This document shows positions 26,716 to 35,783 of a stretch of DNA of 64,000 bases, piece after piece. Under the pieces are notes generated by a model that saw nothing but the letters and a program-made list of their open reading frames with translations, had not been told where the DNA came from and made no database searches. Where the stretch lies: positions 1 through 64,000 of the forward strand of contig JAGLDS010000009.1 in the NCBI GenBank assembly GCA_023145435.1, given 5' to 3'. Source of the DNA: Clostridiales bacterium. Lineage in GTDB: Bacteria > Bacillota > Clostridia > DUPQ01. Made by a program: the position numbers and the translations under genes. Every line of letters starts with the position of its first letter. The stretch's first letter is position 1.

Positions 26716-28494
26716 TTACAACATTCTCTTAAATTCATCTAATAGTTCATTAAACATTTTCATACCAGCTTCAATAGGCGCTTTTTTACTTAAATCTACA
26801 CCTGCATCTTTTAGTAACTCTAGAGGATATTTGCTACCACCGCTCTTAAGAAAAACAAGATATCTATCAACCGCTACTTGACCTTCTTTTTCAATCATAT
26901 CCACAATGGCTACAGCTGATAGAAAACCAGTAGCATATTTATATACATAAAAATTCATATAAAAATGAGGAATTCTAGCCCACTCTAATTCAATTAATTT
27001 ATCAGGATCACATGCCTCACCATAATAACGTTTATTTATTTCATAATACATATTACATAAATCATCACATGAAAGTGGTTTATTATTATTAAAACTTTCA
27101 TTTGTGTCACGTTCATATTCTGCAAACATGGTTTGTCTAAATACTGTTCCTCTAAAACTTTCAAGGAAGTGATTTAATAAGTATGCTCGTTTATTACTAT
27201 CAGTGGCTTCTTTTAACATATGTTTTAGTAATAATATTTCATTAACAGTTGATGCAACTTCTGCAACAAAAATTTTGTAATGAGAATTAATATATGTTTG
27301 ATTAGCATTTGAATAATATGAATGCATAGAATGTCCTAATTCATGAGCAAGTGTATACATTGCATCCATAGTTCCATTAAAGTTTAATAATATATATGGA
27401 TGGGATAAGTATGTTCCCCAAGAATAAGCTCCTGATGTTTTACCTTCATTTTCATAAACATCAATCCACTTAGATGTCATTGCTTTATCAAGTAATGAAA
27501 CATATTCTTCACCCAATACAGCTAATCCAGATTTAACTGTTTCACATGCTAATTCATATGTATATTTAGTATCATCTTGTTTAACTATAGGTACATATAT
27601 GTCATGCATGCCAACTTTATCAAGACCTAACGCTTTTGCCCTTACTTGCACATATTTATGCATTAAAGGTAAATTTTCATTGATAGTTTTTATTAGATTA
27701 TTTAAAACTTCTTTTGGCACATTATCTTGGTCTAATGAAGATTCTAATGCTGACTCATAATTTCTAGCTTTAGCATAAAATTTTAATTTCTTTATTTGTG
27801 AAGTATATGCAGTTGCTAAGGTATTTTTAACTTTCTTGTATTCTTTGTACATAGTTTCAAAAGCATCTTTTCTTACACGTCTATCTTCGCTTTCCATAAA
27901 AGCAATATAGCGTCCTTTTGTTAATTCAACTTCTTCACCTTTTTCGTTAATAATAGAGGGAAACTTAATATCTGCATTGTTAAATATTGAAAATATATCG
28001 CCTGCTGCTGATGTAGCTTCTTGACTCATGGCAAGTAATCGTTCTTCTTTGTCTGTTAAAGTATGTTCAATTTGTCTGACTATTTCGTATATAAACACTT
28101 TGTATTCACTTAATTTTTCATCAAATAAAACTTTTTCATCAATAGTTACTAGTTCAGGTTCTAGAAATGATGCAGTAGTTTCAGTCGCTACCATTAACTG
28201 TTGTGTTTTACCAACATCAACTTGTGATTTAGAATTCCCATTATCTTCATCATTTTTCATTAACGAGTATACAACTATATTTTCCATTTTACTCATTGTA
28301 ATCACATATAAATCTAGACAAGCTTTAATTGTATCAACACCTTTTGATAACGTCCCTTTATATTCTCCTAATGATTTGGCTAATTTCTCTACTTCTTTAT
28401 AAACAAGCTCAAACTGTTCATCATTACTTATCATTGTTGATAAATCCCATATATAATTAGTATCTACTTCATTACGTTTTTTAAGTTTTTCCAT
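26716..28494 (-). CDS. pepF: Oligoendopeptidase F
   Basis: A 592-residue M3B zinc metallopeptidase that degrades short peptides in the cytosol. The zinc site TLAHELGHSMHSYY, the upstream SHPYILLNFNGTMDAMYTL and the downstream HFLESFRGTVFRQTMFAEYE are typical. The start at 28494 has GAGG 7 bases upstream; a longer reading from 28578 runs into the upstream gene. It overlaps the unrecognised 590-residue gene by 14 bases, so the two are probably cotranscribed. Confidence 0.95.
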   Translation of the reverse strand: MEKLKKRNEVDTNYIWDLSTMISNDEQFELVYKEVEKLAKSLGEYKGTLSKGVDTIKACLDLYVITMSKMENIVVYSLMKNDEDNGNSKSQVDVGKTQQLMVATETTASFLEPELVTIDEKVLFDEKLSEYKVFIYEIVRQIEHTLTDKEERLLAMSQEATSAAGDIFSIFNNADIKFPSIINEKGEEVELTKGRYIAFMESEDRRVRKDAFETMYKEYKKVKNTLATAYTSQIKKLKFYAKARNYESALESSLDQDNVPKEVLNNLIKTINENLPLMHKYVQVRAKALGLDKVGMHDIYVPIVKQDDTKYTYELACETVKSGLAVLGEEYVSLLDKAMTSKWIDVYENEGKTSGAYSWGTYLSHPYILLNFNGTMDAMYTLAHELGHSMHSYYSNANQTYINSHYKIFVAEVASTVNEILLLKHMLKEATDSNKRAYLLNHFLESFRGTVFRQTMFAEYERDTNESFNNNKPLSCDDLCNMYYEINKRYYGEACDPDKLIELEWARIPHFYMNFYVYKYATGFLSAVAIVDMIEKEGQVAVDRYLVFLKSGGSKYPLELLKDAGVDLSKKAPIEAGMKMFNELLDEFKRML

Positions 28495-30253
28495 TATTTT
28501 TCCTCTTTCTCTTAATTGATAATTGTAGTGATATTTGTTTTTTATTTCCATAAATTTTAAAACTTCTATATTGTCCACTTCTATTAAATAATTTATTATC
28601 CTCTAACATAAATTCATATTTTTTTGACCATTTAGAATGATACTCAAAATCACTTAATGAGTGAATAAATCCTTTTTTTGTAATTGATATAGCCATTTTA
28701 TCTTTCCCATTATTAATTAATATTGGAAGATGATAAAATATATTAGTAAAATCACTCTCACATGTAATATGTATACCCTTTTTGTTTAATATATATGTTT
28801 CAATAATTATTCCTTTTTTAATATAATATGTAACTGAAAAACATACGTTTTTTTTACTTTCAGATATTATATGAAGAGAAGCTGGTTTTAACATTTTTTG
28901 TTCGGCTAAATATACTTCTTTTTCATCTTCATTCCATCCTGCTCCCAAAGCCCTTGCAAGGGTTTGTTCATGATTCCCTAATAAAAACTTTGGATGAGAT
29001 GAAAATGGCATTGACAATATTAGCTCAGAAGGAGCTTTGGTTTTATGAACTCGCCCTAATCCTGTACTGTCATAATGATTATCAGCATTAGTATCAATTT
29101 CAATTGAATATCCATTGCTATTTGCAAATATTTTGTGAAAATCATCACTTGTTGCAAAGATATAACCACCAAATTCCAAAGGTGTTTTATATTCACAAAT
29201 CTTATTATTTGAAAATAATATTCCTGGCATTATAAAACAACCAGTAGTTACCATATATCCTTCATAGGTACCATATGAGTCACAACCATACATTGAATGA
29301 TTATCATAGTAATTCTTTATATGTGTATTTGGCCAGCTATTTAAAGCTGCCATACTTTTCCTACCTAATTGTTTAAAAGCACCTGCAATTTTAATTTGCT
29401 TTTTTTTATAAAAACATTGTGCATAATATTCACTTAATGAAGCAAGTAATGCTTCATTCATATGATAACCATTACTACGACCTCCATATGGGAATATATA
29501 ATTTGAAGAAGAATAAAATAACGTAGTCATAGCTGATTTTGATAATATATAACGTATATCTTTTGCTATTTTCCCTTGATAACCAGTTTGTAACATTAAA
29601 GCTAAATGCATTCTTACTGTTAAATCATATAATATAGGGTTGTTAGGATCACGATATAAACCATTAATATCAAACTTTTCTTTTTGAACTATCCAGTTTT
29701 CTTCAATATATATAGAAGTATCTACACCTGTTAAAACTTGTCTTAAATGTTCACCAACAATATTGTAAATAACGAAATTATTCTGTTCTTCTACAGGTTT
29801 ACTTTTGCTATTCACTTTATAATGCTTCCATGGGTCAAGAGTAGCTAATAAGTTAACACATTCAAGGTAAACTTTAGTATCTAAGAATGATTTACTATTA
29901 GTTAGAGCAAAATACAAATCAATTACCATAAAATCTGAACCATATGATTCATTATCGCTTACTAAATCTTTAATTAATACTAATAATAATTTTTCAAGTA
30001 ATGGTAGATATTGCTTTTTTTTATCTTTACTAATTTGATATGATAAAACATTACTTATCCTTACTAGTACAATTCTTCTCATCTCATCTAGATAAGTAAT
30101 ACAACCTTCTTTACTTATGTTTTTTTCAATTTCATATAAATTATAACCATCTAATGAAGACATTAGATAATTTTCATAAACTTTATGATATTTATTCTTT
30201 TTAAAGTATATTCTTTTTGTTTCTCTGTCTACCAGATCAGTTAAATATCCCAT
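28481..30253 (-). CDS. Uncharacterised protein, possible polysaccharide-lyase-like fold
   Basis: A 590-residue protein I do not recognise. It has no signal peptide and no membrane helix. The N-terminal two thirds look helical with aromatic repeats (IVGEHLRQVLTGVD, LTVRMHLALMLQTGYQGKIA, YIFPYGGRSNGYHMNEALLA), and a Tyr/Gly/His-rich segment follows (GCDSYGTYEGYMVTTG). The final third looks like beta strands. This layout resembles heparinase II/III-like or alginate-lyase-like proteins, helical barrel then beta sandwich, but that is a guess. The ribosome site before 30253 is weak. It overlaps pepF by 14 bases. Confidence 0.6.
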   Translation of the reverse strand: MGYLTDLVDRETKRIYFKKNKYHKVYENYLMSSLDGYNLYEIEKNISKEGCITYLDEMRRIVLVRISNVLSYQISKDKKKQYLPLLEKLLLVLIKDLVSDNESYGSDFMVIDLYFALTNSKSFLDTKVYLECVNLLATLDPWKHYKVNSKSKPVEEQNNFVIYNIVGEHLRQVLTGVDTSIYIEENWIVQKEKFDINGLYRDPNNPILYDLTVRMHLALMLQTGYQGKIAKDIRYILSKSAMTTLFYSSSNYIFPYGGRSNGYHMNEALLASLSEYYAQCFYKKKQIKIAGAFKQLGRKSMAALNSWPNTHIKNYYDNHSMYGCDSYGTYEGYMVTTGCFIMPGILFSNNKICEYKTPLEFGGYIFATSDDFHKIFANSNGYSIEIDTNADNHYDSTGLGRVHKTKAPSELILSMPFSSHPKFLLGNHEQTLARALGAGWNEDEKEVYLAEQKMLKPASLHIISESKKNVCFSVTYYIKKGIIIETYILNKKGIHITCESDFTNIFYHLPILINNGKDKMAISITKKGFIHSLSDFEYHSKWSKKYEFMLEDNKLFNRSGQYRSFKIYGNKKQISLQLSIKRKRKNNGKT

Positions 30254-30526
30254 TAGTTAATGATACCATTAAATGATAAATAGATAAATAGGTTGTAATA
30301 TTCTCTTCTACTAGTCCCTTTTTCCGAACAAATATATCTTTAAATCATTTGAATTCTTTAAAACACTTTATAACTGTCTTTTTTCTCTGATTTTTTTTAT
30401 TTTTTGTAATAATTCGTTAGTTAATTTACTTTTGAATATTCTAAAACTTTTACTAGAGAAAGTCCTTCGTATCCAATTAGATTCTTATCTGTCCTAATGC
30501 AACTGCTTTTAAAAGATGCTTTCCTA
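30254..30526. other. Intergenic AT-rich region
   Basis: About 270 bases without a convincing reading frame. It separates the divergent unit at 30253 from the tRNA promoter. I see only T-rich stretches (for example near 30390) and no paired structure with a T tail. Confidence 0.5.
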
Positions 30527-30555
30527 TTGAACATTAATAATGTCAATGCTATAAT
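30527..30555 (+). promoter_or_regulatory. Promoter of tRNA-Arg
   Basis: TTGAAC (30527-30532), a 17-base spacer and TATAAT (30550-30555) end 13 bases before the tRNA. Confidence 0.75.
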
Positions 30556-30568
30556 TTATTCCGTATCT

Positions 30569-30645
30569 GCGCCCATAGCTCAGTAGGATAGAGCAACAGT
30601 TTCCTAAATTGTAGGCCGGAGGTTCGAATCCTCTTGGGCGCACCA
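30569..30645 (+). tRNA. tRNA-Arg (anticodon CCT)
   Basis: A complete cloverleaf. The acceptor stem GCGCCCA pairs with TGGGCGC, the D arm is GCTC/GAGC, the anticodon arm is ACAGT-TTCCTAA-ATTGT with anticodon CCT at 30603-30605 and the T loop is TTCGAAT. CCA is encoded (30643-30645). It reads AGG codons. It stands alone with its own promoter, and the downstream xylA has a separate one. Confidence 0.95.
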
Positions 30646-30682
30646 TCTTTTTCTTAACTAGTAATTAAATATTAAAATATTA

Positions 30683-30711
30683 TTGAAGGAAGAGCGCATA
30701 GAACATATAAT
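30683..30711 (+). promoter_or_regulatory. Promoter of xylA
   Basis: TTGAAG (30683-30688), a 17-base spacer and TATAAT (30706-30711) lie 30 bases before the xylA ATG; AAGGAGG falls between. Confidence 0.65.
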
Positions 30712-30741
30712 AGTAATGAAAATCACAAGGAGGAACTATAC

Positions 30742-32058
30742 ATGAACAAGTATTTTTCAAACATTAATCATATCCCATTTGAAGGAAGTGACTCTACTAA
30801 TCCACTAGCTTTTAAATATTATGATGAAAATAAAATAATTGCTGGTAAAAAAATGAAAGACCATCTTAGGTTTGCTATGAGTTATTGGCATACAATGACA
30901 GGACAGGGACAAGATCCATTTGGTAGTCCTACTATGGAACGACCATATAATGATTTAGATGGTATGGATTTATCTAAAGCTAGAGTAGAAGCAGCTTTTG
31001 AGTTAATGAGTAAATTAAGTATTGGATACTTTTGCTTCCATGATTTAGACATTTCTCCTGAAGGAAAATCACTACAAGAAAAATATGATAATTTAGATAT
31101 TATTGTTGATTTAATTTTAGAAAAAATGAATGAAACTGGAATAAAATGTTTATGGGGAACTACTAATGCATTTTCGCATCCACGTTTTGTACATGGTGCT
31201 TCCACCTCTCCTAATGCAAATGTATTTGCATTCGCAGCTGCACAAGTAAAAAAAGCTATGGAAATCACTAAAAAATTAGGTGGTGAAAATTATGTATTCT
31301 GGGGAGGTCGTGAAGGATATGAAACCTTATTAAATACAGATATGGGTTTAGAACTTGATAATTTAGCTAGATTTTTAACAATGGCAAGAGACTATGCTAA
31401 AAAAATTGGGTTTACAGGTCAATTACTAATTGAACCAAAACCAATGGAACCTACTAAGCATCAATATGACTTTGATGCATCAACTGTATTAAGCTTTTTA
31501 CGTAAATATAACCTACAAGATGATTTTAAATTAAATATTGAAGCTAATCATGCTACATTAGCTGGTCATACTTTTCATCATGAAATTTATACATCAAGAA
31601 TAAATAATGCTTTGGGTTCAATCGATGCTAATCAAGGGGATTTATTATTAGGATGGGATACTGACCAGTTCCCTACTAATATTTATGACTCTACTCTTTG
31701 TATGTATGAAGTATTAAAAAAAGGTGGTATTGCACCAGGTGGATTAAACTTTGATTCTAAAGTTCGTCGTGGATCATTTCAATCAGATGACTTATTCATA
31801 TCATATATTGTGGGAATGGATACATTTGCAAAGGGTTTATTAGTTGCAAACAACTTATTAGTTGATCGTGTACTAGAAGACTTTATTTCAAATAGATATT
31901 CATCATATAATAATGGAATTGGAAAAGAAATCATTGATGGTGTTACTGACTTTGAAAAACTAGCTGACTATGCTCTAGAACATGACCAAATAAAAAATGT
32001 ATCAGGTAGACAAGAACTCCTAGAGGATATTGTTAATAGGTACATCTATAAATCGTAA
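30742..32058 (+). CDS. xylA: Xylose isomerase
   Basis: A 438-residue class II xylose isomerase converting D-xylose to D-xylulose (also glucose to fructose). Visible motifs: [71 protein letters not shown] and [12 protein letters not shown], covering the His/Asp catalytic and metal sites. Length matches the family. It stands without xylulokinase or a transporter, between its own promoter and terminator; how it is regulated cannot be read here. Confidence 0.97.
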   Translation: MNKYFSNINHIPFEGSDSTNPLAFKYYDENKIIAGKKMKDHLRFAMSYWHTMTGQGQDPFGSPTMERPYNDLDGMDLSKARVEAAFELMSKLSIGYFCFHDLDISPEGKSLQEKYDNLDIIVDLILEKMNETGIKCLWGTTNAFSHPRFVHGASTSPNANVFAFAAAQVKKAMEITKKLGGENYVFWGGREGYETLLNTDMGLELDNLARFLTMARDYAKKIGFTGQLLIEPKPMEPTKHQYDFDASTVLSFLRKYNLQDDFKLNIEANHATLAGHTFHHEIYTSRINNALGSIDANQGDLLLGWDTDQFPTNIYDSTLCMYEVLKKGGIAPGGLNFDSKVRRGSFQSDDLFISYIVGMDTFAKGLLVANNLLVDRVLEDFISNRYSSYNNGIGKEIIDGVTDFEKLADYALEHDQIKNVSGRQELLEDIVNRYIYKS

Positions 32059-32077
32059 TAGTAAATTATATAAATAT

Positions 32078-32110
32078 AAAGAGGGTTTAAAAATAAATAG
32101 CCCTCTTTTA
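32078..32110 (+). terminator. Intrinsic terminator of xylA
   Basis: AAAGAGGG and CCCTCTTT form an 8-bp stem across a 15-base loop, ending in TTTA, 20 bases after the xylA stop. Confidence 0.7.
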
Positions 32111-32162
32111 CTCTATAAATAAATATTGTATAATAACTATATCAATTTAAGGGAGTTAAATA

Positions 32163-32411
32163 ATGAGTGAAAACAACCAAGAAGTATCTGTAGGTAATTG
32201 GATTATAACCATGATAGTATTATCAATTCCACTAGTAGGGTTTATTATGTTGTTTGTATGGGGATTTGGAGATGGCACACCTAAAAGCAAGTCAAACTTC
32301 TGTAAAGCATCATTGTTACTTGCTGTAATCGCTATTGGAATATCAATTGTTCTTGCAATAACAAGCGCAGCTTTTCTAGGTGATTTTATTAACAATTTTA
32401 ATATAAATTAG
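32163..32411 (+). CDS. Small membrane protein, two transmembrane helices
   Basis: An 82-residue protein. Two hydrophobic helices (IITMIVLSIPLVGFIMLFVW and ASLLLAVIAIGISIVLAITS) flank a short loop holding GFGDGTPKSKSNFC. GGGAG lies upstream of the ATG. This WGFG...K..NF.KA pattern recurs in small Clostridia membrane proteins without known function. It precedes the glycerate kinase gene by 12 bases and may be cotranscribed with it. Confidence 0.65.
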   Translation: MSENNQEVSVGNWIITMIVLSIPLVGFIMLFVWGFGDGTPKSKSNFCKASLLLAVIAIGISIVLAITSAAFLGDFINNFNIN

Positions 32412-32423
32412 TAGTTTAGAATT

Positions 32424-33551
32424 ATGAAAGTATTAATCTCCCCTGATTCATATAAAGACAGTTTAAGTGCAATAAAAGTTGCAAACTGTATTGAACAGGG
32501 AATTTTACTTGCTAATAAATCAATTAATATTACAAAAGTTCCAATTGCAGATGGTGGTGAAGGAACAATAGATGCCTTTATTCTAGGTAGTGATGGTCAT
32601 ATAATAAAAACAAGAGCTCATGGTCCACTAATGAAATTATTGGATACTTCATATGGTGTTCTTGGAGATAATAAGACTGCAGTTATTGAAATGGCAAAAA
32701 TATCAGGTTTGCAATTATTAGAACAAGTAAATAGAAACCCTTTATTTACCACCACTTATGGTGTGGGTGAGTTGATACTAGATGCCCTTAACAAAGGTTA
32801 TCGTAAATTAATCATTGGTATTGGTGGAAGTGCCACTAACGATGGTGGTGTAGGTATGGCTCAAGCGTTAGGTGCGACCTTTTATGATAAAAATCAACAA
32901 CCCATCTTACAAGGTGGTCAATACCTTTTAGATATCAAATCGATAGATTTATCAACAATTAACCCTGCAATAAGAGAATGTGAAATATTAGTTGCATGTG
33001 ATGTCTCTAACCCATTATATGGTAAAAAAGGTGCAGCACATGTTTACGCTAAACAAAAAGGTGCTAATGATGATGAAATTAATATTTTAGATAACGGGCT
33101 TAGACACTTAGCCGATGCTCTCCAAATCGAAACAGGCTTTGATTACTCTCATTTAAAAGGCGCTGGTGCTGCAGGTGGTTTAGGATTTGGTTTGGTAACT
33201 TTTTTAAATGCAACATTAAAACCTGGTATTGATATTATTATCAAAGCTTGTAATCTAGAAGATAAAATAAAAGAATGCGACTTGTTAATAACTGGTGAAG
33301 GTAGAACTGACGAACAAACTATATATGGTAAAGCACCTGTTGGTTTAGCTAAAATTGCTAAAAAATATAATAAAAAAGTTATTTGTATTTCAGGAAGTTT
33401 AGGCAAAGGATATGAAAAAGTATATGATTATGGTATTGATAGTGTGTTTTCAATTATTCCTGATATTATTCCACTTAAAAAGGCTATACATGACGTAAAG
33501 CCTAATCTTATTAATTTTACATACTCTTTATTTAAAAGTTTTATTGATTAA
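32424..33551 (+). CDS. Glycerate 2-kinase (GlxK/GarK family)
   Basis: A 375-residue class II glycerate kinase, forming 2-phosphoglycerate (or 3-phosphoglycerate in some) from D-glycerate and ATP. Signatures: SPDSYKDSLSAIKVANCI at the N-terminus, PIADGGEGTIDAF, GIGGSATNDGGVGMAQALG and LITGEGRTDEQTIYGKAPVG. Its last 11 bases overlap the end of the convergent D-hydroxyacid dehydrogenase gene, a partner in glycerate metabolism. Confidence 0.93.
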   Translation: MKVLISPDSYKDSLSAIKVANCIEQGILLANKSINITKVPIADGGEGTIDAFILGSDGHIIKTRAHGPLMKLLDTSYGVLGDNKTAVIEMAKISGLQLLEQVNRNPLFTTTYGVGELILDALNKGYRKLIIGIGGSATNDGGVGMAQALGATFYDKNQQPILQGGQYLLDIKSIDLSTINPAIRECEILVACDVSNPLYGKKGAAHVYAKQKGANDDEINILDNGLRHLADALQIETGFDYSHLKGAGAAGGLGFGLVTFLNATLKPGIDIIIKACNLEDKIKECDLLITGEGRTDEQTIYGKAPVGLAKIAKKYNKKVICISGSLGKGYEKVYDYGIDSVFSIIPDIIPLKKAIHDVKPNLINFTYSLFKSFID

Positions 33552-34500
33552 TCACATTTATTGGATTTTCATTCACATAAGCTTTTACATTTTCATAACA
33601 TGTGTCCATTAATCTGCTTCTTGCCTCTATTGTTGCCCAAGCGATGTGTGGTGTAACAAAACAATTTTCAAGTAAAATAAGTGGATTGTTGCTTTTAGGT
33701 GGCTCATTTGATAACACATCCATAACAGCATAAGCTATTTTCCCTGCTTTAAGAGCAGTTGCTACATCAACGTCATTAATAACACCGCCACGGGCTGTAT
33801 TAATTAAAATCACACCATCTTTCATTTTTAAAATAGCTTGCTTATTAATCATTTCACTACTTTCGCTTGTTAGTGGGCAGTGAAGTGAAATAATATCACT
33901 TCTCATGTATAATTCATTTAAATCAACATAACTTACTTGATCATCACTATTTATCTTTTCACTGCTTCTAGTATAAGTAATTACTTTCATACCAAAAGCT
34001 AAAGCAATTTTTGCAGTTGCACGTCCAATTGAACCATAACCTATAACTCCAAATGTTTTACCTACTAATTCAATTAATGGATAATCCCAAAAAGAAAAGT
34101 CAATTGATGATTCCCACTTTCCATCTTTTACCACCTTATTATGTTCTCCAACATGATGACACGCTTCTAATAATAGCGCAAAAACCATTTGCGCTACTGA
34201 ATCAGTACTATATGATGGAATATTAGTTACAATAATTCCTAATTCTTTTGCAGCTATATAATCAACTACATCATAACCTGTTGCCAATACTCCAATATAT
34301 TTTATACTAGGTAATTTTACTAATAATTCTCTTGATAATTTAGTTTTATTAGTGAAAATAGCTTTTGCATCATCCACTCTATTAACCACTTGTAAAGGTG
34401 TTGTTCTATCATAAACTATAACTTGTCCAAATTCTTTTAGTCGATCCCATGATAAATCTCCTGGGTTTAGCGCATAGCCATCTAATATTACCATTTTCAT
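33541..34500 (-). CDS. D-2-hydroxyacid dehydrogenase (glycerate/hydroxypyruvate type)
   Basis: A 319-residue NAD-dependent dehydrogenase. The nucleotide fold is KTFGVIGYGSIGRATAKIAL, the catalytic Arg lies in LINTARGGVINDVDV, Glu in DVLSNEPPKSNNP and the His/Trp pair in FVTPHIAWATIEAR. These match the glycerate dehydrogenase branch, which reduces hydroxypyruvate to D-glycerate. The convergent glycerate kinase could take its product. Other D-hydroxyacids are possible substrates. Confidence 0.88.
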   Translation of the reverse strand: MKMVILDGYALNPGDLSWDRLKEFGQVIVYDRTTPLQVVNRVDDAKAIFTNKTKLSRELLVKLPSIKYIGVLATGYDVVDYIAAKELGIIVTNIPSYSTDSVAQMVFALLLEACHHVGEHNKVVKDGKWESSIDFSFWDYPLIELVGKTFGVIGYGSIGRATAKIALAFGMKVITYTRSSEKINSDDQVSYVDLNELYMRSDIISLHCPLTSESSEMINKQAILKMKDGVILINTARGGVINDVDVATALKAGKIAYAVMDVLSNEPPKSNNPLILLENCFVTPHIAWATIEARSRLMDTCYENVKAYVNENPINVINQ

Positions 34501-34540
34501 TTTTAATACTTCCTTTTATTTTAGTTTTCCATGTTTTATA

Positions 34541-34978
34541 TTATTTATTTTTCTCTATCATTTCATAAAGTATATCTTTATTACTATCAAGTGTGAATAT
34601 TAGGTTATATATCTTAATAGTTTTCCTATCAATAAATATTATTTCTAAGTCATTATTTGGCTTTAATTGTTGATTGTATTTTTTTAAAAAGTTTTGACCT
34701 GAAAAAGAAATAGTACCCTTTTCATTTATATTAACATTCACTACTTCAGACAAAGCTATTCTAACACCACTACCATAAATTAACATATCAACTTTTGGTT
34801 GAATATTATGTTCATGAAAAAATAATCCACATCCAGCAAATGTATCATAATTACTAAATAGTTTGTTATTAATTGATAACCAGCTATATTCATTTATGTC
34901 TTTATTTTTGATTTTACAACTACTTAATGATAATAATAATATAATAATTAGTAATATTACTAGAATTTTCTTTTTCAA
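34541..34978 (-). CDS. Predicted small lipoprotein
   Basis: About 145 residues with a signal peptide (KKKILVILLIIILLLSLSSC) whose lipobox LSSC fits lipidation, then a polar domain with no recognised family (TIKIYNLIFTLDSNKD at the end). The start is probably a TTG at 34978, 7 bases after AAGGGA; it overlaps the stop of the zinc-ribbon gene (TTGA). It forms a unit with the two membrane proteins upstream. Confidence 0.6.
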   Translation of the reverse strand: MKKKILVILLIIILLLSLSSCKIKNKDINEYSWLSINNKLFSNYDTFAGCGLFFHEHNIQPKVDMLIYGSGVRIALSEVVNVNINEKGTISFSGQNFLKKYNQQLKPNNDLEIIFIDRKTIKIYNLIFTLDSNKDILYEMIEKNK

Positions 34979-35394
34979 TCTAGTTCCCTTCCACAATTTG
35001 GACAGTATTTATCATCATTATCTAATTCATGTTTACAATATGGACAAAATGAATAATCATGTTTATTGCTATTTATGTTTGGTTCATTATCACCCATAAC
35101 AGCATCATTAGTAATCCATCTATTGGTTGTATCATCTTCTTCTTTTGAATCTACAATATCATATAGTGAAAAGCGTTCTTTTCCTTTTAGATTTTTCAAG
35201 TGATATATAACTTGGAAAATTCCTATAAAAACAAAGATAACACCAAACAATGGAAAAATATATTTAATAGGTGATGGTGCTCCTGATGTAATAAATACAG
35301 CCATAAAAGTCCATAGAATCCCAAAAGCAACAGCTCCCATTGCACCCATTAATTTTATTCCTGATGGCCCTCTACCTGGTTTTATACTTTTCAT
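34975..35394 (-). CDS. Membrane protein with C-terminal zinc ribbon
   Basis: A 139-residue protein with two transmembrane helices in the first half (AVAFGILWTFMAVFITSGA, FPLFGVIFVFIGIFQVIYHL) and a zinc ribbon at the end, FCPYCKHELDNDD then YCPNCGRELD. Such zinc-ribbon membrane proteins are common in Clostridia with unknown roles. The acidic stretch between them may be a linker. It lies 23 bases after the four-helix protein at 35418. Confidence 0.7.
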   Translation of the reverse strand: MKSIKPGRGPSGIKLMGAMGAVAFGILWTFMAVFITSGAPSPIKYIFPLFGVIFVFIGIFQVIYHLKNLKGKERFSLYDIVDSKEEDDTTNRWITNDAVMGDNEPNINSNKHDYSFCPYCKHELDNDDKYCPNCGRELD

Positions 35395-35417
35395 TTAAAA
35401 CTCCCTAATACAAAGTA

Positions 35418-35774
35418 TTATTTAGTAAATAACACTTTACTACTAACACTAAGGAAAAATAGTAATACCACACTTAATCCTACTGCTATTATATCTATTA
35501 TACCCATTTGCCCACTCATTGACAAAAATGCATTAAATCCAATAAGAATAGTTCCTATAAAAAATATTATCTTAAGTTTTTTTATAATTGCTAGATAAGT
35601 TATAAAATGTATAAATGGTTCAATTAATAATATTATTGCAACATAAATATTAATTGTTACTCCATTTATGATTGTAATAGCATAGTCAATAAATATATAA
35701 GTCCAAAAAGCTATAGCTATTACTAATATCACTTTACAAACAAATAATATTTTTTTACCTTCTAGTTTTTTCAT
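35418..35774 (-). CDS. Uncharacterised membrane protein
   Basis: A 118-residue protein with about four hydrophobic segments (VILVIAIAFWTYIFIDYAIT, NIYVAIILLIEPFIHFITYL, IIFFIGTILIGFNAFLSMS, IIAVGLSVVLLFFLSVSSKV). I recognise no family. It starts 9 bases after the DEAD-box helicase stop and so may be at the end of that transcript. Confidence 0.6.
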   Translation of the reverse strand: MKKLEGKKILFVCKVILVIAIAFWTYIFIDYAITIINGVTINIYVAIILLIEPFIHFITYLAIIKKLKIIFFIGTILIGFNAFLSMSGQMGIIDIIAVGLSVVLLFFLSVSSKVLFTK

Positions 35775-35783
35775 GAAATACTT

